Positions 17,373 through 26,891 of a stretch of DNA of 64,000 bases are shown here, in pieces; position 1 is the stretch's first letter, and the number at the start of each line of letters is the position of its first letter. This DNA is from Lutimonas saemankumensis (GTDB taxonomy: Bacteria; Bacteroidota; Bacteroidia; Flavobacteriales; Flavobacteriaceae), in the NCBI RefSeq assembly GCF_020171465.1, contig NZ_JAIUZR010000003.1:1302001-1366000 (forward strand). Direction: 5' to 3'. The notes under the pieces were generated by a model. It had not been told where the DNA came from, made no database searches, and saw only the letters and a list, made by a program, of their open reading frames with translations. The position numbers were made by a program, and so were the translations under genes.

Positions 17373-19175
17373 ATGCCTGCAAAACATACCTTTCATATCC
17401 CGGTTATGGGGACCGGTTTTACCTTGGACACCCCGTTAAAAGTATCACATTATGGAATGGATTCTGTCATATCCATCGTAGATGATGTTTTAATTGAAAA
17501 GCTCAGAAGGAGCTACTGTGAGAAGTTTGAGATTCCTTATCAGACGATTACAAACAAAATTGAAGACTTCAGAGCCAAAAGAATCACCTCCTATTTAAAT
17601 CTTTTACAGGAGCTGACTGAAGAAAAATTCAAGCAACTTAAAGAGGCCACTTATGAATCAGGCCTTGAATTGAGAAACTATTTTGACATGCTTCCCGATT
17701 CGAGTACCTTAAAAGAGCATTTTAAAACAATGCTATCTGAAAATGCTACTTGGAATGATATCAAATCCTGGGCCCATGATCATTTGAGTATGGGTAGTAT
17801 CGATGTAAATATTATGACAAAACTTGATAAGTCCAATTATCAGCATGGAGAAAAGCTGGATCAGGAATACAACGATGCTCACGCTGCTCTGAGAGGTTTT
17901 GCGAAAAGCAACCTTGAATCGTCACTGATTCTATCTGCGGGCATGAACCCGAGATTATACAGCTACATGGAAAATTTTGATGACTTTTATCCGGATGCCA
18001 ATGGATATATCAAGAAGAAAATCGTTATCAAGGTAAGCGATTACAGATCTGCCCTGATTCAGGGTAAATTTCTGGCCAAAAAAGGACTATGGGTTTCAGA
18101 ATACAGAATTGAATCCGGGCTTAATTGCGGTGGACATGCCTTTGCTACAGAGGGGTTCCTTTTGGGTCCAATATTAGAGGAATTCAAAATGAATAGAGAA
18201 GATCTTGCGAATGCAGTAAATGAGATTCTTTCAAAATCCCTGTCCGATGCGGGGCGGGTTCAGCCTAAGAAACCTCTGCCTTTAAAAATTACTGCACAGG
18301 GAGGCGTTGGAACAGATGAAGAGCATCAGTTTCTTATCGATCATTACGGCTTAGATTCTGTGGGCTGGGGAAGCCCTTTTTTACTGGTGCCTGAAGCCAC
18401 AACGGTTGACGAAGCTACTTTGACTAAATTATCTGAAGCGGAAGAAAAAGATCTTTATTTGAGCAATATTTCTCCGCTTGGAGTTCCTTTCAATAATTTA
18501 AAAGGGAATTCTAAAGATATTGAAAAGGATATTAAAACAGCTTCTGGCAAACCCGGAAGCCCTTGTCCCAAGGAATTTCTTGCCTTAAACAGTGAATTTT
18601 CTGATAGATCAATTTGTACCGCCTCAAGGCAATATCAACGAAACAAGATCAAGGAACTGGAAGCCGAAAACCTACCCAAAAAGACATTTTTAAAGCAATT
18701 TGAACGAATCGTTGAGAAATCTTGTTTATGTGTCGGTCTTGGTGCAGCTACAGAAAAGATGCACAACATCAAGACCAGCAGGACTTCAAAAGGGGTTTCA
18801 ATCTGTCCCGGACCCAACATGGCCTATTTCTCGAAAATTATGAGTTTGAAAGATATTACGGACCATATTTATGGCAGAAATAACCTTTTATCAGGAAAAG
18901 ACAGGCCTCACATGTTTTTAAAAGAACTAAAACTATATGCTGATTACCTACAGGAAAAGCTAGAAGACACAAAGGGTGAATTGAACAAAAGACAAGAGAA
19001 ATACTTTCTTTCCTTCGCCAGTAATATGAAAAACGGAATAAACTATTACCAAAATCTTTTTAACAGATTTGTGGATCGGTTTGAAGACTCTAAAAACAGT
19101 GTTACTACCGAATTGCAGCGACACATGAAAAATCTTGAGCAGTTTGAGAAAAGACTTAAATCAATGACCTCATAA
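17373..19175 (+). CDS. Large conserved protein of unknown function with TIM-barrel-like features
   Basis: About 600 residues from ATG 17373 (a GTG at 17298 is possible but follows the promoter element too closely). No signal peptide. The start HIPVMGTGFTLDTPLKVSHYG and the later block TAQGGVGTDEEHQFLIDHYG followed by VGWGSPFLLVPEATT resemble the phosphate/FMN-binding strands of nitronate-monooxygenase-like barrels. Cysteines recur in LNCGGHAFATEG, GSPCPKEF, RSICTASRQ, KSCLCVGLGA and SICPGPN, which could bind a metal or Fe-S centre. The last 100 residues are helical. I do not know its function; the barrel and flavin ideas are inference. Confidence 0.7.
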   Translation: MPAKHTFHIPVMGTGFTLDTPLKVSHYGMDSVISIVDDVLIEKLRRSYCEKFEIPYQTITNKIEDFRAKRITSYLNLLQELTEEKFKQLKEATYESGLELRNYFDMLPDSSTLKEHFKTMLSENATWNDIKSWAHDHLSMGSIDVNIMTKLDKSNYQHGEKLDQEYNDAHAALRGFAKSNLESSLILSAGMNPRLYSYMENFDDFYPDANGYIKKKIVIKVSDYRSALIQGKFLAKKGLWVSEYRIESGLNCGGHAFATEGFLLGPILEEFKMNREDLANAVNEILSKSLSDAGRVQPKKPLPLKITAQGGVGTDEEHQFLIDHYGLDSVGWGSPFLLVPEATTVDEATLTKLSEAEEKDLYLSNISPLGVPFNNLKGNSKDIEKDIKTASGKPGSPCPKEFLALNSEFSDRSICTASRQYQRNKIKELEAENLPKKTFLKQFERIVEKSCLCVGLGAATEKMHNIKTSRTSKGVSICPGPNMAYFSKIMSLKDITDHIYGRNNLLSGKDRPHMFLKELKLYADYLQEKLEDTKGELNKRQEKYFLSFASNMKNGINYYQNLFNRFVDRFEDSKNSVTTELQRHMKNLEQFEKRLKSMTS

Positions 19176-19238
19176 TGTATTGAACGCACCCCTTGGTCAT
19201 CCGGGAACTCACATTCATAATTCAATTAAATATAACCT

Positions 19239-19844
19239 TTAGGCAATGGTCCTGAAGGTTAAATTAACCCTTGGAGAAATAACCTTTTTACTTACTGGCA
19301 AACTGTGAGACCAATATGTTTGGACTGATCCTCTCATCAGGACTAAACTTCCTGGTTCCAGTTGCAACTCAACTTTCTCTTTTGACTCCTTATGCTTAAA
19401 AACAAATCTTCTGGTGGCTCCAAAACTCAAAGAAGCAATAGCTCCTTTTGGTTTTAGTTCTTTTTCATCATCACTGTGCCATCCCATGCCTTCCATGCCA
19501 CTGTGATATAAATTCAGGAGACATGAATTAAACCGTTCTCCGCATACCTCCTCGACCCTGTTTTTTAAATTTAACAATTCCTCCTTCCAGGAAAGTGCCG
19601 TTTTAAGCGACTGCGAATACGAGTATTTAAAAGGCCTGTCACCATACCAGGCCACTTTTCTCCTGGTAATTATTTTTCTTCCAAACATAAAAAGTTCATC
19701 CTGTTCCCATTGAATTTCATCCAGTAAAAAATTCAGATAGTCAGTCGCTTCGTTTGAATCGAAGATAATTCCGTAATAATTTACAATTCCATCTTTAGGC
19801 AGAAGATTTCTATCAGGATCAATTTTTTCATCAAACAGTTTCAT
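19239..19844 (-). CDS. AlkB-like 2-oxoglutarate/Fe(II) dioxygenase
   Basis: A 201-residue protein of the AlkB family, which removes alkyl lesions from DNA or RNA bases by oxidation. The iron ligands are the HxD of GWHSDDEKEL and a later His in YWSHSLPV. The 2-oxoglutarate arginines lie in SPRVNLTFR. FGATRRFVFKHK is the conserved core strand. It starts 1 base after the nudK stop, so ettA, nudK and this gene form one operon. Confidence 0.88.
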   Translation of the reverse strand: MKLFDEKIDPDRNLLPKDGIVNYYGIIFDSNEATDYLNFLLDEIQWEQDELFMFGRKIITRRKVAWYGDRPFKYSYSQSLKTALSWKEELLNLKNRVEEVCGERFNSCLLNLYHSGMEGMGWHSDDEKELKPKGAIASLSFGATRRFVFKHKESKEKVELQLEPGSLVLMRGSVQTYWSHSLPVSKKVISPRVNLTFRTIA

Positions 19845-19845
19845 C

Positions 19846-20427
19846 TTATCTCATTAAGCCAAGCAGCTTCAAATGCTGCAAAAGTATGATCGTCTTTGCA
19901 TCCCTGATCTGGCCATTGTCCATCAGGTCTAAGGCTTTACTAAAATCAAGTTCCAAAACACTGATATCCTCATGTTCTTCTTTAAGCCCCCCTCCTGTTC
20001 CAACCCGATCAGACTCCTCGTACTGTCCAATGTAGAGGTGAACCACTTCTGTTACGGCTCCCGGGGACATATAGGCCTCATAAATTTTCTCAACCTTGGA
20101 TACTCTGAATCCTGACTCCTCCTCCGCTTCTTTAATCACACAGGTTTCGGGATCATCACCATCGAGTAAACCCGCGCAGGCTTCAATCATCATTCCCGAT
20201 TCATTTCCATTCAGATAGGTTGGCATCCGAAACTGGGAAATTAATATTACGGTACTTTTCTCAATGTTGTATAGTAAAACCGCTGCACCGTTTCCCCTGT
20301 CATAGGACTCCCTTACCTGCTCCACCCAACTGCCGTCAGGCATCTGATAGTCAAATACAACCTTATGAAGTGTATACCAGTTGTCAGACAAGAGCAGCTT
20401 CCTCACATTCCTTATTCTCGGATTCAT
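19846..20427 (-). CDS. nudK: GDP-mannose pyrophosphatase, Nudix hydrolase
   Basis: A 193-residue Nudix hydrolase. The box EACAGLLDGDDPETC followed by KEAEEESGF is the shortened NudK type rather than the standard ADP-ribose hydrolase box. EAYMSPGAVTEVVHLYIGQY and NGQIRDAKTI also match the NudK pattern. It is expected to split GDP-mannose to GMP and mannose 1-phosphate in the cytoplasm, perhaps balancing nucleotide-sugar pools. It lies 5 bases downstream of ettA. The substrate comes from family resemblance. Confidence 0.82.
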   Translation of the reverse strand: MNPRIRNVRKLLLSDNWYTLHKVVFDYQMPDGSWVEQVRESYDRGNGAAVLLYNIEKSTVILISQFRMPTYLNGNESGMMIEACAGLLDGDDPETCVIKEAEEESGFRVSKVEKIYEAYMSPGAVTEVVHLYIGQYEESDRVGTGGGLKEEHEDISVLELDFSKALDLMDNGQIRDAKTIILLQHLKLLGLMR

Positions 20428-20432
20428 AGGTT

Positions 20433-22124
20433 TTATCGAATCAGCTTTTTGTATTTTATCCGCTTTGGAATCATATCTCCGCCAAGCCTTTTTTTCTTAT
20501 TTTCTTCATATTCAGAAAAACTACCTTCAAAAAAGTAGACCTGAGAATCTCCTTCGAAGGCCAGAATATGGGTACATACCCTATCGAGGAACCAACGGTC
20601 ATGAGAAATGATCACAGCGCAGCCTGCAAAATTTTCAAGCCCTTCCTCTAATGCTCTTAACGTATTTACATCCAGGTCATTAGTTGGTTCATCTAAAAGC
20701 AATACATTACCTTCTTCCTTGAGTGTCATGGCCAGATGAAGCCTGTTTCTTTCCCCACCGGACAAGGCCGAAACTTTCTTGTTTTGCTCGGATCCGCTAT
20801 AATTAAACCTGCCCAGGTAGGCTCTGGAATTTACCATCTTACCTCCCATCATGATCAGCTCCTGTTCATCTGAAAAGTTTTGCCAGATCGATTTATCAGG
20901 ATCAATATTCGAATGACTTTGGTCCACATAAGCAACCTTGGCGGTTTCCCCCACCTTGAATTCTCCTTTGTCAGGTTGTTCCTCTCCCATGATCATTTTA
21001 AATATCGTCGTTTTACCGGCTCCATTGGGTCCAATTATTCCTACGATACCATTGGGTGGCAATTTGAAATTAAGATCATCATATAAAAGCTTTTCTCCAA
21101 AAGCCTTCGCCACTCCCACTGCATCTATTACGTTATTTCCTAACCTCGGCCCGTTTGGTATGTAGATCTCCAGTTTCTCTTCCTTTTGCTTTTGATCCTG
21201 ACTCATCAACTTATCATAACTTGATAATCTGGCCTTTGATTTGGCATGTCTCCCCTTGGGAGCCATACGAACCCATTCCAGTTCTCGCTGTAAGGTTTTT
21301 TGCCTCTTTGAAGCTGATTTTTCTTCTTTTGCAAGACGATCGGATTTTTGTTCCAGCCATGAAGAATAATTTCCCTTCCAGGGAATTCCTTCACCTCTGT
21401 CAAGTTCAAGAATCCATCCCGCCACGTTATCGAGAAAGTAACGGTCATGGGTGACCGCTATCACCGTTCCTTTGTACTGAGCCAGGTGATGTTCGAGCCA
21501 GTGAACAGATTCTGCATCCAAATGGTTTGTGGGTTCATCGAGTAACAAGACATCCGGCTGTTTCAAAAGCAAGCGGCATAAGGCAACCCTCCTCCTTTCT
21601 CCTCCAGAAAGATTTTTTATCAAGGCATCTCCCTCGGGGGTCCTGAGGGCATCCATGGCAATTTCAAGCTGTGTATCCAGCTCCCACGCATTAAGCGCAT
21701 CTATCTTATCCTGAAGATCTGCCTGTTTGGCCATTAATTTTTCCATTTTATCCGCATCAGAATACACCTCTTCCAGTCCAAACATATCATTGATCTTATT
21801 GTATTCCTCTAAAATCTCCACAGTTTCTGAAACTCCCTCCTTTACGACCTCCATAACGGTTTTTGAGTCGTCCAGTTCCGGTTCCTGCGCAAGATATCCA
21901 ACGGTATAATTCGGTGCAAAAACAACATCGCCCTGATAGTTTTTATCAAGACCGGCAATTATTCTTAACAAAGTGGATTTTCCCGATCCATTCAAACCCA
22001 GTATTCCGATCTTCGCTCCATAAAAGAAGCTTAAATAAATATTCTTAAGTACCTGCTTATTGGTTCCCTGGTAAGATTTACTCACTCCGGACATGGAGAA
22101 AATGACTTTTTTATCGTCTGACAT
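20433..22124 (-). CDS. ettA: Energy-dependent translational throttle protein, ABC-F ATPase
   Basis: A 563-residue ABC-F protein with two ATPase domains and no membrane segment. Walker A motifs are GLNGSGKST and GPNGAGKTT; signatures are LSGGERRRVALCRL and LSGGERNRLHLAM; Walker B is LLLDEPTNHLD and LLLDEPTNDLD. The full-length alignment to EttA, with the arm and linker region KGRHAKSKARLSSYDKL, supports binding at the ribosomal E site, where it gates translation by ATP/ADP ratio. First gene of the operon with nudK and the AlkB-like gene. Confidence 0.94.
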   Translation of the reverse strand: MSDDKKVIFSMSGVSKSYQGTNKQVLKNIYLSFFYGAKIGILGLNGSGKSTLLRIIAGLDKNYQGDVVFAPNYTVGYLAQEPELDDSKTVMEVVKEGVSETVEILEEYNKINDMFGLEEVYSDADKMEKLMAKQADLQDKIDALNAWELDTQLEIAMDALRTPEGDALIKNLSGGERRRVALCRLLLKQPDVLLLDEPTNHLDAESVHWLEHHLAQYKGTVIAVTHDRYFLDNVAGWILELDRGEGIPWKGNYSSWLEQKSDRLAKEEKSASKRQKTLQRELEWVRMAPKGRHAKSKARLSSYDKLMSQDQKQKEEKLEIYIPNGPRLGNNVIDAVGVAKAFGEKLLYDDLNFKLPPNGIVGIIGPNGAGKTTIFKMIMGEEQPDKGEFKVGETAKVAYVDQSHSNIDPDKSIWQNFSDEQELIMMGGKMVNSRAYLGRFNYSGSEQNKKVSALSGGERNRLHLAMTLKEEGNVLLLDEPTNDLDVNTLRALEEGLENFAGCAVIISHDRWFLDRVCTHILAFEGDSQVYFFEGSFSEYEENKKKRLGGDMIPKRIKYKKLIR

Positions 22125-22272
22125 ATTTGATGATTTTTAGTTTTTGCTGTTTCTGTTACCCGTTTTCTAAATTCAATTAGGATATCTTTGATTTGGAAAA
22201 CTCCATTTTGATAAAGAGCTACAAATATAATAGGATTTGTTATTTTTAGGGCAATAACTAATTAAACCTGAC

Positions 22273-23796
22273 ATGAAATATTTGGTATATTGCCTGTTTT
22301 TTCTGCTTTCCTTTGCAAGTTTACAATCCCAGTCAACGGGTCACAGCCTTTCTGTTGAGGTATCCGTTGATGAAGGGATACTCAATTCTTTTAGCAGATC
22401 CGGACGTCTATTTATCTTTTTAACAAAAAATCCTGATCTGGAACCAAGGAATCAAACCTGGCCAAACCCCTATAGCAAAACTCATATTTTTGCCATCAAT
22501 AAAAATGATTTCCCCCAAGACAGAGCATTGCTATTTGGCCCCGATCAAAACTGGACCAAAACTACAGAATGGGGATTATCGAATGTTCCGGAAGGAATTT
22601 ATTATATGCAGGCCCTGTGGGATCAGGATACAAAAGAGAGCAGAACCGGTGCTCCCGGAAACCTCTATAGTTCAAAAAAGAAAATAGAGATCAATTCCTC
22701 GAAGAAGGTTGCTGTCTTACTAAACCAGCAAATCGAAAAAAGATCCCTTCAAGAACATCCTCTTGCAAAATTAATTGACCTAAAAAGTGATACACTTTCA
22801 AGCTGGTGGAACAAAGAAATGCGCGTCAAGGCTTCAATCCTACTTCCTTATGGGTATCAGGAAGGGAAAAGTTATCCGATTCGTTATAATGTCGCAGGAT
22901 ACGGCGGGCGTTACACGCGTTTGAACCGATTATTGGCTAATAAAAAATTTATGGAATGGTGGGAGTCTGATCAGGCTCCAAAGGTCATCAATGTTTTTCT
23001 TGACGGAGAAGGCCCTTTTGGAGATTCCTATCAAATGGATTCAGACAACAGCGGCCCCTATGGATATTCCCTGATCCATGAAGTTATTCCGAAAATAGAA
23101 TCTGAATACAGAGGAAGTAATGATATGAGAACACGATTTGTTGACGGCTGCTCAACCGGTGGTTGGGTTTCACTTGGACTACAGCTGTATTATCCAGACA
23201 TCTTTAACGGTGTTTACGCTTACAGCCCTGATGCTATTGATTTTAAATACTATCAACTCATTAATATTTATAAGGAAAAAAATGCCTTTTACAATGAATA
23301 TGGCTATTTAAGGCCAATCATGCGCGATCAATACGGAGAACCCATGTTGTCCATGAAAGAGTTTATCGCTTATGAAAACGTCTTTGGGGCCTCAGACACC
23401 TATCTTGATTCCGGAGGCCAGTTTAGTGCACATACGGCTTTATACAGCCCAAAAGGTAAGGATGGCCTTCCCCAGCCCATGTTTGACCACTTGACCGGTG
23501 AAATAGACTCACTGGTTGCAAAATCCTGGGAGAAATATGACTTTAAAAAATATGCTGAAAAAAACTGGAAAACCCTGGGGCCAAAATTACAAGGAAAAAT
23601 ATATATCTGGATGGGAGATATGGACCACTTCTATCTCAATACAGGAACCAGAGGCTTTGAAAATTTTATAAAAAACACCAAGGACCCCAAATCGGATGCT
23701 ATCATTGAGTTTAGTCCCATGGAAGGGCATTGCTCCTTGTTCTCTCACAAGGAAATATTGCTTAAAATAAAAGAAAGGCTTAAAAAATCGGAATAG
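22273..23796 (+). CDS. Exported alpha/beta-hydrolase, esterase-D / enterochelin-esterase-like
   Basis: A 507-residue protein with a signal peptide (LVYCLFFLLSFASLQSQ). The N-terminal 150 residues look like a beta-sandwich. The catalytic domain has the nucleophile elbow DGCSTGGWVSLGLQ (serine between Cys and Thr) and a C-terminal histidine in EGHCSLF. Such enzymes hydrolyse esters, sometimes of siderophores or carbohydrates; substrate unknown. Monocistronic. Confidence 0.8.
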   Translation: MKYLVYCLFFLLSFASLQSQSTGHSLSVEVSVDEGILNSFSRSGRLFIFLTKNPDLEPRNQTWPNPYSKTHIFAINKNDFPQDRALLFGPDQNWTKTTEWGLSNVPEGIYYMQALWDQDTKESRTGAPGNLYSSKKKIEINSSKKVAVLLNQQIEKRSLQEHPLAKLIDLKSDTLSSWWNKEMRVKASILLPYGYQEGKSYPIRYNVAGYGGRYTRLNRLLANKKFMEWWESDQAPKVINVFLDGEGPFGDSYQMDSDNSGPYGYSLIHEVIPKIESEYRGSNDMRTRFVDGCSTGGWVSLGLQLYYPDIFNGVYAYSPDAIDFKYYQLINIYKEKNAFYNEYGYLRPIMRDQYGEPMLSMKEFIAYENVFGASDTYLDSGGQFSAHTALYSPKGKDGLPQPMFDHLTGEIDSLVAKSWEKYDFKKYAEKNWKTLGPKLQGKIYIWMGDMDHFYLNTGTRGFENFIKNTKDPKSDAIIEFSPMEGHCSLFSHKEILLKIKERLKKSE

Positions 23797-23813
23797 ATAT
23801 AAATAACAACCCA

Positions 23814-23844
23814 TAAAAAAACCCACTTTTCGGTGGGTTTTTTT
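23814..23844. terminator. Bidirectional terminator
   Basis: Stem ACCCAC / GTGGGT with a TTTTCG loop, flanked by A7 and T7. It serves the esterase gene and the converging DUF349 gene. Confidence 0.87.
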
Positions 23845-23845
23845 G

Positions 23846-25942
23846 CTAATATTCCATTTTCTTTAAATACGAAAGTTTTCTTTTCCAGACCTCCAGTGAT
23901 TTCTTATGTCCCTTTATGTTCTTGTAAACATTCTTAACCAGTGGATTATCTTCTGATGCATTTGAAATAAAACTAATATTATTTTCAAGTTGTTTTATCT
24001 CCTTGGTAATATCGTCAATCTTTCTTCGAATAAACAGTTGTTCACTGTCAAGTTTTCTCGTACTTTTTTGATCCAACATGGCATCAACAGAATTTTTAAA
24101 CCGTAAAAAATCTGCCTCATCCTTATCAATATTCAATTTTTTATATGCAGCGTCTAACACCTTATTAAATTTTATATCCAGGTGCTTGACCTTCTGAGGT
24201 AATACCCCCAGAGCCCTCCATTGTTCAAGTGCTTTATGAACCAAATCAGCGCTGATATCTTTTCCTTTTTCGATTTCTTGTTTTAGTGTTTCGATAAACT
24301 CTTTTTTCTTATCGATCAAAGCGGACTGGTCCTTATCAATATTGTTTTGTTTCTCATGAAGGCGATCAAAATAATAATTGCATGCCTCCTTAAAACGTTT
24401 CCAAATCTTGTCCGAATCCTTCCTTGGTACATGGCCTATTGTTTTCCATTCAGCCTGAATCTTTTTATAGATTTCTGTAGCCTCTGCCCAGTTATCACTA
24501 TCCTTGTGCTCCTCTGCTTTTTCAACAAGGGAAAGTTTCATTTTCAGATTTTCAGCCTGGCCTTTTTTAATATTCTTGTAGAAGGCATTTTTCTCAGCAT
24601 TAAACTTCCTTGTGGCTTCTCTGAACAATTGCCAGACTTCTTCATTTTTTGATTTTGGGACTTTCCCAATAGCAAAAAATTCATCCCTCAGTTTATCAAG
24701 CTCTTTAATACTGATTTGCCAATCTTTATGTGTTTGATTCTTTTCAAAATCGAGACTGTTAATTTTCTCGATAACGGCCAGTTTTAAACCCACATTGGCC
24801 CTGTACCTCTCATCCAGGATCTCCTGAAACTCATGTCTCTTTTTATGAATTTTCTTCGTTGCTTCACTGAATTTGTGCCATACCTCTTCTCTTAACTCCC
24901 GGGCAACCGGACCTATTTCCTCTTTCCACATTCTGTGAAGGACCTGTAATTCCTTAAAAGCATGGTTCACATCCTCCTCTTCAGTCAGTGCTTCCGCTTT
25001 TTCAATGAGTTTCGTCTTTTCCTCAAGATTATGTTTAAAATCCAGATCTCTAAAATCATTGTTCAAATGCAGCAAATCATAAAACCGCTCCACGTGGTGA
25101 TGATAGGTCCTCCATATATCGTTATATTTTGCATGAGGAATCTGTCCCACTTCTCTCCATCTCTCCTGAAGGTTTCTAAACTTCTTGTACATGGTTGAAG
25201 CCTCTGCATTGTCTATCAGCTGCTTTAATTCCTCTATAAGCTTCAGTCTTAACTCAAGGTTTTCTTTTTGAATACGCTCAATATCACGATAAAACTGTTG
25301 ACGTTTCCTTTTGTAAATACTGAGCTGTTCATCAAATTTGTTTTTAACCGTTGCGTTATAGAAAAAATCTTCAGCCTTCCCACCTGACTTAACAAATTCC
25401 TCCTTTTTTTCTTGAATAAAAGCCTTAAATTTCTTTAAAAAATCGATTCTAAGATCTTCTATCTGCTGTTTGATCTCCTGGATATCGAACTCTTCCAACA
25501 GACTTTTCATGGTATCAACGACCCCTTCAAGTGTTAGTGTTGAAAGATCTATTTCCGGGAGCTTATTTTTAGTTTCCTCCTCCTTCTTTTCCTCAACGTC
25601 CTGACCAGATTTAGCTTCAGTATCCTCTTCGTCTTTCACTTCTTCTTTTTCTTCGATCTTATCTTCGACCTTATCTTCTGCCTTTTCCACTGATTTAGCG
25701 TTAGATTTTACTTCTGCTTTCTCCTTGGGCTCAAGTTCCTTAACTGCTTCTTCAGATTCAGATTCAATCGTATCCGTTGTCTCAACTTCATTTATCTCAG
25801 GTGCTTCCTGAGTTTCCTTAATTTCTTCCTTTACAGCATCGCTATTGTCTTTCTTCGCTTTTACAGATTTAATTTCCTGTTTTCCTTCTTCTCCGTCTGC
25901 CATTGAATCGGATGATAACTGATCATTATTTACGTCTAACAT
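23846..25942 (-). CDS. DUF349 repeat protein
   Basis: A 698-residue soluble protein. The first 140 or so residues are a very charged Glu/Lys-rich low-complexity region. After it come about five DUF349 repeats, each with a tryptophan pattern: RWREVGQIP, RMWKEEIGP, DEFFAIGKVP, EWKTIGHVP and QWRALGVLP, each followed by a helical pair. The family is widespread in Bacteroidota and its role is not established. Predicted to be cytoplasmic and elongated. Confidence 0.88.
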   Translation of the reverse strand: MLDVNNDQLSSDSMADGEEGKQEIKSVKAKKDNSDAVKEEIKETQEAPEINEVETTDTIESESEEAVKELEPKEKAEVKSNAKSVEKAEDKVEDKIEEKEEVKDEEDTEAKSGQDVEEKKEEETKNKLPEIDLSTLTLEGVVDTMKSLLEEFDIQEIKQQIEDLRIDFLKKFKAFIQEKKEEFVKSGGKAEDFFYNATVKNKFDEQLSIYKRKRQQFYRDIERIQKENLELRLKLIEELKQLIDNAEASTMYKKFRNLQERWREVGQIPHAKYNDIWRTYHHHVERFYDLLHLNNDFRDLDFKHNLEEKTKLIEKAEALTEEEDVNHAFKELQVLHRMWKEEIGPVARELREEVWHKFSEATKKIHKKRHEFQEILDERYRANVGLKLAVIEKINSLDFEKNQTHKDWQISIKELDKLRDEFFAIGKVPKSKNEEVWQLFREATRKFNAEKNAFYKNIKKGQAENLKMKLSLVEKAEEHKDSDNWAEATEIYKKIQAEWKTIGHVPRKDSDKIWKRFKEACNYYFDRLHEKQNNIDKDQSALIDKKKEFIETLKQEIEKGKDISADLVHKALEQWRALGVLPQKVKHLDIKFNKVLDAAYKKLNIDKDEADFLRFKNSVDAMLDQKSTRKLDSEQLFIRRKIDDITKEIKQLENNISFISNASEDNPLVKNVYKNIKGHKKSLEVWKRKLSYLKKMEY

Positions 25943-26073
25943 TGTTTCATGTTTAAGGTTCCTAAAATTTTACTTTAAAAAAGTTGTGAAAGATACTAAT
26001 AGCCCAACAAAGCGCAAAATTATGTTTATAATAAGATGCTTAAATTTTAAAAGGTTGCAGCTCCCTGTATTAT

Positions 26074-26820
26074 CTACGAATTCCAGATTTCCCAAGCCTT
26101 TTCTGCCTGATAGACCAGCATGGAATACCCATTAATAACCAGTGATCCTGCTTTCTCACCCATTTTCATAAAGGTGGTTTTTTCGGGATTGTAAATCAGG
26201 TCAAATAGTAAATGCTTTTCGGTGAGATACTCATAGGGCAATTTGGGACAATCTTCCACATTGGGAAAGGTTCCAACCGGGCTACAATTAATGATCAATT
26301 CATGTGCAGTTATAATATCCATATCGAGATCGTCATAGGTGATGGTAAAATCGTTTCCCTTTTTTCTCGATACGTATAAAAACTCAATTCCCGTTTTGTG
26401 CAAAACGTGGGCTATGGCTTTAGACGCCCCACCTGTTCCCAGGATCAGGGCCCTTTTTTCCGAACCCCTCCAGATCGATTTCAGCGCCTTTTCAAAACCA
26501 TAAGCATCAGTATTATAGCCTTTTAATTTATTACCTGGTAAAATTTTAATCGTGTTTACTGCACCAATATTCAATGCCTCCGCATCAATTTCATCTAAAA
26601 AAGGAATTATTTCCTCTTTGTAAGGAATCGTAACATTCAAGCCTCTTAAAATGGCCTGATCTCTTTGTAACTCATTTCTCAAATCATTGATGTCCTCAAG
26701 ATCATAATTCACATATTCATGATCTTTCAAATTCAACGTCTTGAATTTATCATTGAAATAGTTTCTGGAAAACGAATACGATATATTCCTTCCAATTAAG
26801 CCAAACCTTTTTTTATCCAC
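26074..26820 (-). CDS. aroE: Shikimate dehydrogenase
   Basis: A 248-residue enzyme reducing 3-dehydroshikimate with NADPH in the aromatic amino acid pathway. The substrate-binding motifs are SYSRNYFNDKF and NVTIPYKE (catalytic Lys), with NTDAYGFEKAL following. The nucleotide-binding loop is GTGGASKAIAHVL. Slightly short but typical for Bacteroidota AroE. It lies 71 bases after murQ on the same strand. Confidence 0.93.
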   Translation of the reverse strand: MDKKRFGLIGRNISYSFSRNYFNDKFKTLNLKDHEYVNYDLEDINDLRNELQRDQAILRGLNVTIPYKEEIIPFLDEIDAEALNIGAVNTIKILPGNKLKGYNTDAYGFEKALKSIWRGSEKRALILGTGGASKAIAHVLHKTGIEFLYVSRKKGNDFTITYDDLDMDIITAHELIINCSPVGTFPNVEDCPKLPYEYLTEKHLLFDLIYNPEKTTFMKMGEKAGSLVINGYSMLVYQAEKAWEIWNS

Positions 26821-26891
26821 TTCTAAAATCTTCTAATCTTAAAAAAACTTACTGTTGAACCCGCAAAAGAGAGCACAACGATTGGGTTGAT

